DNA of 64,000 bases from an uncultured Litoreibacter sp. (GTDB taxonomy: Bacteria > Pseudomonadota > Alphaproteobacteria > Rhodobacterales > Rhodobacteraceae). The notes beneath the pieces were generated by a model. It worked only from the letters and a program-made list of their open reading frames with translations, did not search any database and was not told the origin of the DNA. Below are positions 24,633 to 32,627 of this stretch, in pieces. The translations under genes and the position numbers were made by a program. Location of the stretch: the NCBI GenBank assembly GCA_947492995.1, contig CANLOU010000001.1, positions 1 to 64,000 of the forward strand, in the 5' to 3' direction. How positions within the stretch are numbered: the stretch's first letter is position 1; each line of letters opens with the position of its first letter.

Positions 24633-25005
24633 GGCTGTCCTCGCTTCACCGTTTCTTCGCTCCAACACCTGCGCAATGCAAGTTGCATGTTAGTCTTGGG
24701 GCTCACCGACACGGAATAGATTTCTTCTTGTTTGATCTTTTTTTCATCCTTTCTGACCGCCCAACCGTGCCCAGTCGGTAGCTAAATGCTTTCATTCGCC
24801 GAGCCATTAACTCAGTGTGCTATATCTCCCTCCAAATTGCACTCGGGATAAAGACCGCTTTCAAGGGCCAGCATGGTCGCGCTTGCGTCTTTGGCAAGCC
24901 ATCCGAACTTGTGCGCTGCACCGCTTTGTGAGCCGAGCCACCGAGTTTCGCCTAGCCTCCCCATTACATCACGCCTAGTCTTTGACAGACTGCTGGAGGA
25001 CCCCG
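24633..25005. promoter_or_regulatory. 373-bp divergent control region of the Rieske operon and the dehalogenase
   Basis: No gene is seen here. It must hold promoters for both arms. The only clear dyad is ATGCAA-G-TTGCAT at 24676-24688, 44 bases before the Rieske-GltS start. A T-rich stretch lies at 24720-24755. GGAGGA at 24994-24999 is the ribosome-binding site of the dehalogenase. I looked for a cobalamin-riboswitch core and for CRP/FNR-type boxes and did not find them. No regulator gene adjoins. Confidence 0.5.
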
Positions 25006-28000
25006 ATGGGCAAGTTATTTTCCTACAAGAACCGCCCTGTGCATCTCGGGTCCTATCCTTTGGAAAAACTCGCCCGGTCGAACACCACGCCCGACCTAAC
25101 CCGCATCCCTCCGATGGAGGGGCTGAGTTTCCGCCGACCTGACGACCCGTTGAGCATCGTCAACGCGATGCAGGAATATCAGGCGATGCTGGACGCCACT
25201 CGGGAAGGTCTGGTGAAAAAGGAGGTCGCGACGATCCCAACGGATCCGGTCGAACAGGCCAACCACCTCAAGGCATTCGGATATTTCTGCGACGCGTCGA
25301 TGGTAGGGATATGCAAGATACCGCAAGATGCCTGGCTGGACGACGCCGTTGCAAACCCTGATGTCGACCGACTGGCGGAGACGCTCAAAACCAAACAGCC
25401 AAAGACATTCGCCGCTGGCGTTGACGTGATTATGGCGGGCCTGCGGGAGGCTATGAAAGCGCCGCCGGCATCGTGCCGGCATCACAGCCATGCGCTGGTC
25501 TTCTTGTACGACATGCCGCGCGATCCAACACAAGCGGAACGCGGAACAGACTGGATCAAGGATGCGCAGGCCCACCGGGCCTGTTTGCGCGGGATGGAGA
25601 CCGCAGTCACCCTCGCCAATTACATTCGTATACTGGGCATTGAGGCGCGCGCCCACTCGGCAGCGGCATCAGACGTACACCTTGGCAAGCTCGCAGTCGC
25701 CGCAGGGTTGAACCACGCCGACGGGCGCAACCCATTTCTGGGCAGACGATATGGGCTGGCGGTTGTGACCACCACCCTTGCTCCTGCTGTGGACAAACCA
25801 TTGAACGTGGCGGCAAGGCCGCCCGCATCCTGGTCCACGGGGCTGGGTCCGCATGCCAGGAACGCCCGAAACTTTGACCCTTTCGCAAAACGCGACTTCG
25901 CGGACGGCGCTCACCCGTTTGAGACGCTGAAGCGGGTGGAGACCCCGACCACTTATATTGACGCGGCGAATGTGGCACGGGTTCCCAAACGCGCCAACAT
26001 GTTCGCGCGGGGACTGTTTGGGGACCTGGGGAAGAAGACCCAGGAAGCGACCAAGAATGGTAACTATGTGCGCAAGTCGGCCTCCGCTTTCGCATTCCGT
26101 CCGTCCCTCGGAGCAACGCTTGTGTTGCAAGACGGCGACGCTGCGCCAGTTCATGCCTCGACCAGTGATGCCGCGAAGAACGCGGAGAACATCAAGGCCG
26201 CGCTGTACTTCCTGGGCGTCGATGCGGTCGGTCTGAGCGCTTGCCCGGACTGGGCCTATTATTCCCACGACGCCGCTGGCCAGCCCATCACCCCTTACCA
26301 CGAAAACGCCATCTCAATGATCGTTGACCAAGGCCACGAGACAATGGAGGGCGCGTCCGGCGACGACTGGATCGCGTGCGCCCAATCAATGCGTGCGTAT
26401 CTGCGGTTTTCCCTGTTGGGAGGGGTTCTGGCCCAGCAACTGCGCAACCTCGGATATACCGCGCGCGTGCACACGGTGATGGATGACGAAGTTCTTCACC
26501 CACCATTGCTGCTGCTCAGCGGGCTCGGGGAAGTGTCGCGCATCGGCGAGGTGATTTTGAACCCGTTTCTGGGGCCACGGCTGAAATCGGGTGTTGTGAC
26601 CACGAATATGGCGATGACCCACGACAAGCCCATAGATTTTGGGCTGCAAAACTTTTGCGAGGCTTGCAATAAATGCGCCCGCGAATGCCCGTCAGGTGCC
26701 ATAACCGCTGGGCCAAAGCTGATGTTCAACGGCTACGAGATATGGAAGTCAGACAGCCAGCGATGCACCACCTACCGCGTTTCCCAAAAGAACGGTGCGA
26801 TGTGCGGCAGGTGCATGAAGACCTGCCCATGGAATCTGGAAGGTCTTTTCTCCGAGGCCCCATTCAGAAAGCTGGCAATGACGGTGCCCAGCGCAGCCAA
26901 GACGCTTGCGGCCCTCGACGACAAATTGGGCAAGGGGGAGATCAATTCGGTCAAAAAATGGTGGTGGGATCTGGAGATGATCGACGATGGGCCATACCTG
27001 CCCGCCCGCGACCCGATCAACGAACGCGCTCTTTCCAAGGACCTGGATCTCAAATTTGAAGATCAAACGCTGGCCGTATACCCTGCGCCTTTGGCGCCAC
27101 CGCCCTTCAACTACCCCTTCCCGATGGACCGGGAGGCTGGCATCCAAGCCTATCGCGACATGATCCCGGCCCCTGAACATAAGGCCCGTCGTGCGAAGGG
27201 GATGCCCGCAGAGCATCTCTACACTGCCGATCAGCAAGACAGCCCGGTGATCGAGGCTGTGCTGTCGAAGGTCGAACATATGACGGACAATGTCACCAAA
27301 TACGAGTTTCGCAGACCCGACGGCGCAGACATGCCCGAAGTTGAGGCGGGCGCACATATTGACGTCGTCGTGGCACCTGAATTCTTTCGCCAGTATTCGC
27401 TTTCAGGCGACCCTGCGGACCGTTCCAAATATCAGATCGCCGTCTTGAGGGAGGATCACGGGCGCGGGGGATCCAAACTCATGCACCGGATTTTCGAGCA
27501 AGGCCGCCGCGTCTTCATCTCGAAACCCATCAATCATTTTCCGCTGACCAAAGCCGCATCCTTCACCTACCTCATGGGTGGTGGCATTGGCGTGACCCCC
27601 ATGATCGCAATGGCGCATCAATTGCATCACATGGAAAAGCCCTTTGCGCTGCATTATTCCTGCTCCTCCCGCGCGACGGCGGGCTTTATGGAAGATTTGG
27701 CAAAAGTGCCTTGGGCCAAGAACGTCCACTACCATTTTTCAGATGAAGGCACCCGCTGCGATCTCGAAAAGGCGCTGAAATACCGCGCCAATGCCCATGT
27801 CTATACTTGCGGCCCTGAAGTCTACATGGCTTCGGTGATGGACGCCGCTGCGGCCAACGGTTTTGCGGAGGACCAACGCCATCTTGAGTATTTCTCGGTT
27901 CCCGAGCAGCCAGAATACGAGAACCACGACTTTACGCTGACATTGGCCAAATCCGGGCAAAAGCTTCTTGTGAAGGCCGATGAGGCTGCAACGGATGCGC

Positions 28001-28191
28001 TGTTGGCGGCAGGAATTCACATAGACGTAAAATGTTCTGACGGGCTTTGCGGCGTGTGCAAATGTAGCGTCGTCTCAGGCCAGGTTGAGCACCGCGACTT
28101 CGTTTTGTCCAATCAGGATCGCGCAACCTCAATGATCCTGTGCCAATCGCGGGCGCGCGACCAAAACGGCAATATCGAAATCGACCTATAG
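25006..28191 (+). CDS. rdhA: self-sufficient reductive dehalogenase fused to a flavin reductase and ferredoxin
   Basis: 1061 residues from ATG 25006 with GGAGGA upstream. The first about 540 residues are a reductive-dehalogenase corrinoid-binding pseudo-dimer ('GLGEVSRIGEVILNPFLGPR'; Tyr418/419 and Arg525 fit the catalytic Tyr and Arg known in catabolic RdhA). Two [4Fe-4S] motifs follow: Cys551, 554, 557, 561 and Cys587, 600, 603, 607. From about 735 comes an FNR-like reductase ('RQYSLSG' at 795, 'GGGIGVTPM') and a plant-type [2Fe-2S] ferredoxin, Cys1010, 1015, 1018 and 1046. There is no Tat signal and no RdhB anchor. The architecture is that of Comamonas BhbA and Nitratireductor NpRdhA, NAD(P)H-driven cytoplasmic enzymes that remove halogens from aromatic rings. 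Confidence 0.9.
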   Translation: MGKLFSYKNRPVHLGSYPLEKLARSNTTPDLTRIPPMEGLSFRRPDDPLSIVNAMQEYQAMLDATREGLVKKEVATIPTDPVEQANHLKAFGYFCDASMVGICKIPQDAWLDDAVANPDVDRLAETLKTKQPKTFAAGVDVIMAGLREAMKAPPASCRHHSHALVFLYDMPRDPTQAERGTDWIKDAQAHRACLRGMETAVTLANYIRILGIEARAHSAAASDVHLGKLAVAAGLNHADGRNPFLGRRYGLAVVTTTLAPAVDKPLNVAARPPASWSTGLGPHARNARNFDPFAKRDFADGAHPFETLKRVETPTTYIDAANVARVPKRANMFARGLFGDLGKKTQEATKNGNYVRKSASAFAFRPSLGATLVLQDGDAAPVHASTSDAAKNAENIKAALYFLGVDAVGLSACPDWAYYSHDAAGQPITPYHENAISMIVDQGHETMEGASGDDWIACAQSMRAYLRFSLLGGVLAQQLRNLGYTARVHTVMDDEVLHPPLLLLSGLGEVSRIGEVILNPFLGPRLKSGVVTTNMAMTHDKPIDFGLQNFCEACNKCARECPSGAITAGPKLMFNGYEIWKSDSQRCTTYRVSQKNGAMCGRCMKTCPWNLEGLFSEAPFRKLAMTVPSAAKTLAALDDKLGKGEINSVKKWWWDLEMIDDGPYLPARDPINERALSKDLDLKFEDQTLAVYPAPLAPPPFNYPFPMDREAGIQAYRDMIPAPEHKARRAKGMPAEHLYTADQQDSPVIEAVLSKVEHMTDNVTKYEFRRPDGADMPEVEAGAHIDVVVAPEFFRQYSLSGDPADRSKYQIAVLREDHGRGGSKLMHRIFEQGRRVFISKPINHFPLTKAASFTYLMGGGIGVTPMIAMAHQLHHMEKPFALHYSCSSRATAGFMEDLAKVPWAKNVHYHFSDEGTRCDLEKALKYRANAHVYTCGPEVYMASVMDAAAANGFAEDQRHLEYFSVPEQPEYENHDFTLTLAKSGQKLLVKADEAATDALLAAGIHIDVKCSDGLCGVCKCSVVSGQVEHRDFVLSNQDRATSMILCQSRARDQNGNIEIDL

Positions 28192-28257
28192 GTGTTTTCT
28201 GGGCGCTCTTGCGCCGTGGCAAGCCTTTCTGAATGCGGGATTCGGCGTCCCGCAGAC

Positions 28258-28536
28258 CTAAGTCCAGTTGGGCAAATCGCCACCAGGCAAAAGCTGGCGC
28301 GCCCGCATCGGGTCCATGTAATCGCGGTTTTGGGCATCACAAAACCCGGTAACCCAGGCATCGTCCATCAAGATAAAATCAAGAACGGATCCCAAAAACG
28401 CGGGGTCTGTCGCCTGGGTGCGCAGATCATCGGCTGACGCACCCGTTGATCCCATGAAAACGCCGGACAAATCATCGGTCGACAATATCCAGGCAAGGGC
28501 CTCTAGGGCCAAACTTTGAGCAGCGTCAGCGTTCAT
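28258..28536 (-). CDS. DUF3572-family small protein
   Basis: 92 residues. 'AQSLALEALAWILSTDDLSG' and 'DPAFLGSVLDFILMDDAWVT' are the DUF3572 pattern, a helical alphaproteobacterial family of unknown function. It is divergent from the diguanylate cyclase gene at 28621 and convergent with the dehalogenase. In other alphaproteobacteria this gene often sits beside pleD-like genes, which fits the order here. Confidence 0.85.
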   Translation of the reverse strand: MNADAAQSLALEALAWILSTDDLSGVFMGSTGASADDLRTQATDPAFLGSVLDFILMDDAWVTGFCDAQNRDYMDPMRARQLLPGGDLPNWT

Positions 28537-28620
28537 CGGGAAGCCTTTGTCAATGTTTCCTTAACCAGACTCACTCATATCTGACGGGGACATCAACGCA
28601 AGCAGGAGCGCCTTCCGCAA

Positions 28621-29991
28621 ATGAGCCGACGCATTCTGATAATAGACGCGATCCCGACCCGCCGCATCGTCATGCGGGTCAAACTTGGTGCTGCGCAATA
28701 CGATGTCGTGCTCGCCGCCGACCTGTCGGAGGCGCAGGATCACCTTGCGACACAGTCTTTCGACATCATCTTCGTTGATGCCGCCTTGCAGGATGCTTCG
28801 GGTGCTGTGACAGCGTTTTGCGCTGGGCTAAAAGCCTCCCCAGCCACGCAATCCACGCCGCTTATTCTGATGACAGACGGCGCACCCGAAGAAGACATCC
28901 TTGCCGCGTTTGAAGCTGGATATGATGAAGTCATGATACGCCCGCTCAGCGAACGCGTTCTGCTCGCTCAACTGCGCGCGCTTTTGCGACGCGAAACAGG
29001 CTCGGTAGATAGCCGCGAAACTAGTATTCTTGGGGATATACCCGGACTGCCGATGCCCCCTAGATCAGCCATACGATTGGCCGTTGTGGCTTCCAGCCGT
29101 GCGCGCGCCCGAAGCTGCGCGGCAGGCCTCAAGCCACAATGTTTTTCCGGCGCACAGCCAAGTATCATTGTCGAGGATCATGCCGGGATCATCACCGCTA
29201 TGCGCGACGAGCCCGAGCTTGACGCCGTACTTTTACTTGCCGACCCCGGACAAGAGGAGGCCGCGCTAAACTTGCTCTCCGACTTACGCAGCCGCGGTGC
29301 GGCCAGCAGGGCCGGTTTGATCTTGTCACTGGATCTGACGCAGTCCGCCTACGGCGCGCGCGCCTTTGATCTTGGCGCGGACAACGTCGTCAGCCAAGAT
29401 ATGGGCCCAAGCGAGCTTGCGCTGCGGGTCAGTCGGTTGGCAGGCATAAAACACAGGCGCGACGCCCTGCGCCGGAAAGTTCGCGACGGGCTGCGCATGG
29501 CGGTGACCGACCCCCTGACGGGCGTCTATAACCGCCGCTTTGCGACCGAAAAGTTGGCGCAAATCGCAAGTGGGACAGACGCGTTTTCCGTATTGATGCT
29601 TGATCTGGATCATTTCAAACAAATCAATGATCTGTACGGGCATTGCGTGGGCGATGACGTGCTTGCAACGATTGCGAAGGTCCTCAAGTCAAACCTTCGA
29701 GACAGCGACCTGCTGGCGCGTATCGGCGGGGAGGAATTTCTTATCGCCCTTCCCGGTGCCAGCCCCGCACAAGCGGTCGCCACGGCAGAACGGCTGAGGG
29801 CCATTATTGATCGCACACATGTCCGGGCAAAGAAAACCGGGGCGGTGGTCAAAGCCACGCTCAGCATCGGCGTCGTACACAGCGATGGCACCGTGACCAA
29901 TACTGATGCTCTCATCGCCAAAGCAGATGAGGCGCTTTACCGCGCAAAATCTGATGGGCGCAATATGGTCAGTGTCAGCCAAGCCGCCTAG
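28621..29991 (+). CDS. pleD: PleD-like response regulator with GGDEF diguanylate cyclase
   Basis: 456 residues: receiver 1 (1-120), receiver 2 (about 155-275) and GGDEF (about 290-450). The cyclase site 'ARIGGEEFLIAL' is intact, and 'RDSD' five residues before it is the RxxD product-inhibition site, so it should make cyclic di-GMP with feedback control. Receiver 1 keeps phospho-acceptor Asp53, but the acidic pair at 9-10 is Asp-Ala, and the conserved Lys near 109 is Arg ('MIRPLS'), so phospho-signalling may be weakened. Cyclic di-GMP control would suit the pilus genes downstream. I use pleD for architecture; orthology is not proven. Confidence 0.85.
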   Translation: MSRRILIIDAIPTRRIVMRVKLGAAQYDVVLAADLSEAQDHLATQSFDIIFVDAALQDASGAVTAFCAGLKASPATQSTPLILMTDGAPEEDILAAFEAGYDEVMIRPLSERVLLAQLRALLRRETGSVDSRETSILGDIPGLPMPPRSAIRLAVVASSRARARSCAAGLKPQCFSGAQPSIIVEDHAGIITAMRDEPELDAVLLLADPGQEEAALNLLSDLRSRGAASRAGLILSLDLTQSAYGARAFDLGADNVVSQDMGPSELALRVSRLAGIKHRRDALRRKVRDGLRMAVTDPLTGVYNRRFATEKLAQIASGTDAFSVLMLDLDHFKQINDLYGHCVGDDVLATIAKVLKSNLRDSDLLARIGGEEFLIALPGASPAQAVATAERLRAIIDRTHVRAKKTGAVVKATLSIGVVHSDGTVTNTDALIAKADEALYRAKSDGRNMVSVSQAA

Positions 29992-30010
29992 GCGGTCGCC
30001 CCTGATCCGA

Positions 30011-30502
30011 TCACTGCCGTCGCTTCCCACGGCGCAAACCCTTCTCCAGGTTTTCCGCGAAGGCTGCGCGCTGTTCCGCTGTCATTGCGGTCAGGCGGTC
30101 GACCAGCATTGACTGCCCCTCCGCTTGAATGGCGCTTTGCAAACTGCGCTGGCGTTGCAAGATGTCGTTTACGACGGCTGGGTCGAATGGCTCTGCGCGC
30201 ACTGCGTTTGCCATCTCATTGCCAAAGCCACGCATTCTGCCGCGGCGTTCATCAAACCACGGTTTGCGTCCTTCAAAGCTCTTGCGCATCTCTGCGCGGT
30301 CTTCCTTCGAAAGGGCTCGGCCATAGGGCCCCACCCAGCTGTTGCGCAACCCGTTCGCGCCACTGCGTTTTTCAGAGCCGCCGCCAAAATACGCGCCGGC
30401 AACCATGCCAGCCACCAGCAGGTTCACCCCTAGCGAGACGACCAATAGAACGCGCATCCAACGGTTCCCCTTTTTCGGGTTCTCAGTATCCACGTTGCTC
30501 AT
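30011..30502 (-). CDS. membrane-anchored periplasmic heavy-metal-sensor-like protein
   Basis: 163 residues. One N-terminal transmembrane helix (about 16-38, 'VLLVVSLGVNLLVAGMVAGA') is followed by a helical periplasmic domain: 'GRALSKEDRAEMRKSFEGRK', 'VVNDILQRQRSLQSAIQAEG', 'LTAMTAEQRAAFAENLEKGL'. This is the CpxP/CnrX-like 'heavy-metal resistance' fold. It is the last gene of a sigma factor operon, overlapping the previous gene by 4 bases, and probably senses envelope or metal stress for it. Confidence 0.78.
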   Translation of the reverse strand: MSNVDTENPKKGNRWMRVLLVVSLGVNLLVAGMVAGAYFGGGSEKRSGANGLRNSWVGPYGRALSKEDRAEMRKSFEGRKPWFDERRGRMRGFGNEMANAVRAEPFDPAVVNDILQRQRSLQSAIQAEGQSMLVDRLTAMTAEQRAAFAENLEKGLRRGKRRQ

Positions 30503-30861
30503 CCTTCTTCAAAAAACAGGTCATCGCTCGGCCAGATTTCGGTGGAAACATAGTCCAGGTCCTCAAGCTCGGCGGCTGTTACTCCGACCAAGCCCGGTTG
30601 CGCCACGCCGATATAGACACCAGTGATCGCGGCTGTGGCCAATCCACCAAGCGCAGGCCAGCCACCAATCGCGGCGAGAAATTGGCGGAAAACGCCTGTG
30701 GGCTCATGCCCCTCAGAACTGGCGGGTTTGGGCTGCATCTGGGCCGCGTCTTGCACAATCCGCGCCACCAGATCGTCAGAGGGGGTGGGGCTTTCGCCCC
30801 GCGCCTCTTCGAAAAGAGCATCCAGCTCAAACTCGTCAATTCTGTCATTAGGTCCGGTCAT
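30499..30861 (-). CDS. probable anti-sigma factor (small membrane protein)
   Basis: 120 residues. An acidic cytoplasmic N-terminus ('DEFELDALFEEARGESPTPS') with a helix 'DDLVARIVQDAA' is followed by one transmembrane segment at about 70-90 and a short acidic tail. No zinc motif is seen. The gene overlaps both the sigma gene (ATGA at 30858) and the heavy-metal-sensor-like gene (ATGA at 30499). Size, topology and position fit an anti-sigma factor, but sequence alone does not prove it. Confidence 0.6.
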   Translation of the reverse strand: MTGPNDRIDEFELDALFEEARGESPTPSDDLVARIVQDAAQMQPKPASSEGHEPTGVFRQFLAAIGGWPALGGLATAAITGVYIGVAQPGLVGVTAAELEDLDYVSTEIWPSDDLFFEEG

Positions 30862-31433
30862 AGTCCCAATTCCTCTTTTCTTCCGGCCAATGCTGCGGCC
30901 AGCGCTCGTTTCCCGCGCGCGGTCAAACTTTCGACCGCCTCCACGCTTATCTCAAGTATTTCGCCAATCTCGGGGTTGGACATCCCCTCAATATGGCGCA
31001 GCACAACCGCCTGCCTTTGTCGTTCAGGCAATGTTTGCAACGCCGCATCCAGCGCGGACAAGCGTTCGGCTTGTATCAACTGCGCCTCGGCCCCCGGACG
31101 ATCATCAGCCGGTTCGGCAATCTCCTCCAACCCCACGCCTCGCCGTTTTCTCAGGCGGTCGGTGCAAAGATTTGACGCCACACGAAACAGCCAGGTCGAA
31201 GGTTTTGCCGCCCCCGGAACCCAGTCGGGCGCCATTTTCCAAAGGCGTAGCATGGATTCCTGAACGACATCTTCAGCCTCGGCCAGATCTTGCAGCATCC
31301 GATTGCAAAACGGCAGCAAACGCGGGGCAAGCCGCGCGGTCAGCTCAGAAGCCGCACCGGGGTCGCCATTCGCGTAAAGCATCAGAAGCGCATCGTCGCT
31401 GAGCTGTGCTGATTGATCCAATGCCATATTCAT
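30858..31433 (-). CDS. ECF-family RNA polymerase sigma factor
   Basis: 191 residues. Sigma region 2 is around 'AEDVVQESMLRLWKMAPDW' and 'PSTWLFRVASNLCTDRLRKR'. Region 4 is 'LPERQRQAVVLRHIEGMSNP' with the helix-turn-helix 'EIGEILEISVEAVESLTARG'. The start is ATG 31433 or ATG 31427. It heads a three-gene overlapping operon with an anti-sigma-like protein and a periplasmic sensor-like protein. The upstream EF-hand gene is on the same strand and may be in its regulon. Confidence 0.92.
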   Translation of the reverse strand: MNMALDQSAQLSDDALLMLYANGDPGAASELTARLAPRLLPFCNRMLQDLAEAEDVVQESMLRLWKMAPDWVPGAAKPSTWLFRVASNLCTDRLRKRRGVGLEEIAEPADDRPGAEAQLIQAERLSALDAALQTLPERQRQAVVLRHIEGMSNPEIGEILEISVEAVESLTARGKRALAAALAGRKEELGL

Positions 31434-31451
31434 TCCGTCGTAATGCTATCC

Positions 31452-31508
31452 GTCCCGCAAGGGACAAACAATCGACCCGGCGCGCAAAAGGGGGGAGACG
31501 CGCGCCGG
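31452..31508. terminator. two hairpins between the EF-hand and sigma genes
   Basis: GTCCC-GCAA-GGGAC at 31452-31465 is a stem capped by a GCAA tetraloop. CCGGCGCGC (31477-31485) and GCGCGCCGG (31500-31508) are perfect 9-bp arms around a 14-base loop. The larger one begins 19 bases beyond the EF-hand stop and can end that transcript. The smaller one would lie in the sigma gene leader. Confidence 0.4.
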
Positions 31509-31527
31509 ATCAATCTGACGAGCTGAC

Positions 31528-31992
31528 TTATTCGGAGGCGGGTTTGCGGCGACCTTTACGGTGCTCTTTTGCGGCGTCAAATTCTGCCTTCGAAATGCTG
31601 CCATTGCCGTCGGTGTCAACCTTTTCGAAACGCTTCGCGATCCGGTCGGCGGGTGGGGCAAGCTCCTCTGCGCTCAGTTTGCCATCATTGTTGGCATCAC
31701 GCTTTTCGAACATGCGGTCCAAACGTTTGGCGCGGCGTTCACCGGCCTTGGCGCTGATTTCATCCTTGGTCAGGAACCCGTCGCCATCTGTATCGGCTTC
31801 GTTAAACCGCGCGGCACCCATTGCTGCCATCTCTGCCTGGGTCACTTCACCATTGCCATCGGCATCCAACGTCTCGAAGTCTACGCGTGGCCCGTGGCGG
31901 TCGCCCTTTGCAAAGCCGGCCGTTGGCACGATTGCAACGGCAACGCCTGCTGCCAGAAGGAGAGCTTTTGCTGCGTTCATAGTCTTGGTCAT
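31528..31992 (-). CDS. exported calcium-binding EF-hand protein
   Basis: 154 residues. Residues 1-28 are a Sec signal peptide ending 'PTAGFA'. Four EF-hand loops follow: 'DADGNGEVTQAE', 'DTDGDGFLTKDE', 'DANNDGKLSAEE' and 'DTDGNGSISKAE', all with the expected acidic positions. It should bind Ca2+ in the periplasm or outside the cell. It lies upstream of the ECF sigma operon, with hairpins between them. Confidence 0.88.
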   Translation of the reverse strand: MTKTMNAAKALLLAAGVAVAIVPTAGFAKGDRHGPRVDFETLDADGNGEVTQAEMAAMGAARFNEADTDGDGFLTKDEISAKAGERRAKRLDRMFEKRDANNDGKLSAEELAPPADRIAKRFEKVDTDGNGSISKAEFDAAKEHRKGRRKPASE

Positions 31993-32170
31993 TATTTAGT
32001 TTCCTTGTTTCTTGCCTCAACGCCTGATTGGCGCTGTCACAAGTACAAACGACGCCCCACCCGGTTTCCGTCGCAAAAAATTGCGACATCGCGCCGCAAG
32101 ACAGGCTGTCGCGGTGCATCCACCCGCAAAATCTCGTAAAGACTCTGCACCGATCAAAGGATCTTGCCAG

Positions 32171-32587
32171 ATGGCCACCAACACCACGATAGACATCTCT
32201 TCCGGCGACACAGCCGAGGGTCCGGGGCGGTTGGCGAAACCTGCGATGCTTAGAGGTTGGAAAAGGCGTTGTCCTAACTGCGGGAACGGCCCCCTGTTCA
32301 AAGGGTACCTAACTGTCCGGGACGACTGCGCCACTTGCGGGCAAGAACTGCATCACCACCGCGCCGACGATGGGCCTGCCTATTTGACCATTCTGGTCGT
32401 CGGCCATTTAATGGCGCCGTTCTTGCACATGACCTTTACCAAGTTTGACAACCCGGACCCTCTGGTCGTGGCATCCGTCTTCTCTGTCTTTTGCGTGGCG
32501 TCCTGCTTGTATCTGCTGCCGCGGATCAAAGGCGGGTTGATCGGCCTTCAATGGGCCAAACGGATGCACGGGTTCAAAACGCATTAA
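32171..32587 (+). CDS. DUF983 membrane protein with zinc-ribbon-like Cys pairs
   Basis: 138 residues from ATG 32171; the frame upstream has no good start. 'RCPNCGNGPLFKGYLTVRD' followed by 'CATCGQELHHHRADDGPAY' gives two CxxC pairs typical of DUF983. Two transmembrane helices follow (about 75-95 and 103-125). Function is unknown. The Nudix gene follows 40 bases downstream on the same strand, and the pair is probably co-transcribed. Confidence 0.88.
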   Translation: MATNTTIDISSGDTAEGPGRLAKPAMLRGWKRRCPNCGNGPLFKGYLTVRDDCATCGQELHHHRADDGPAYLTILVVGHLMAPFLHMTFTKFDNPDPLVVASVFSVFCVASCLYLLPRIKGGLIGLQWAKRMHGFKTH

Positions 32588-32627
32588 TCCGCTGGACGGA
32601 GGGTCGGCCTCAGGTCACTCTGCCCCC

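Noticed and set aside
24633-25005. Cobalamin riboswitch before the corrinoid-dependent dehalogenase
   Set aside because: I looked for the conserved B12-box core in both orientations and found none.
18558-28191. Recently inserted mobile element carrying the dehalogenase
   Set aside because: No integrase, transposase, tRNA junction or terminal repeat was found at either edge; acquisition remains possible but is not shown by the sequence.
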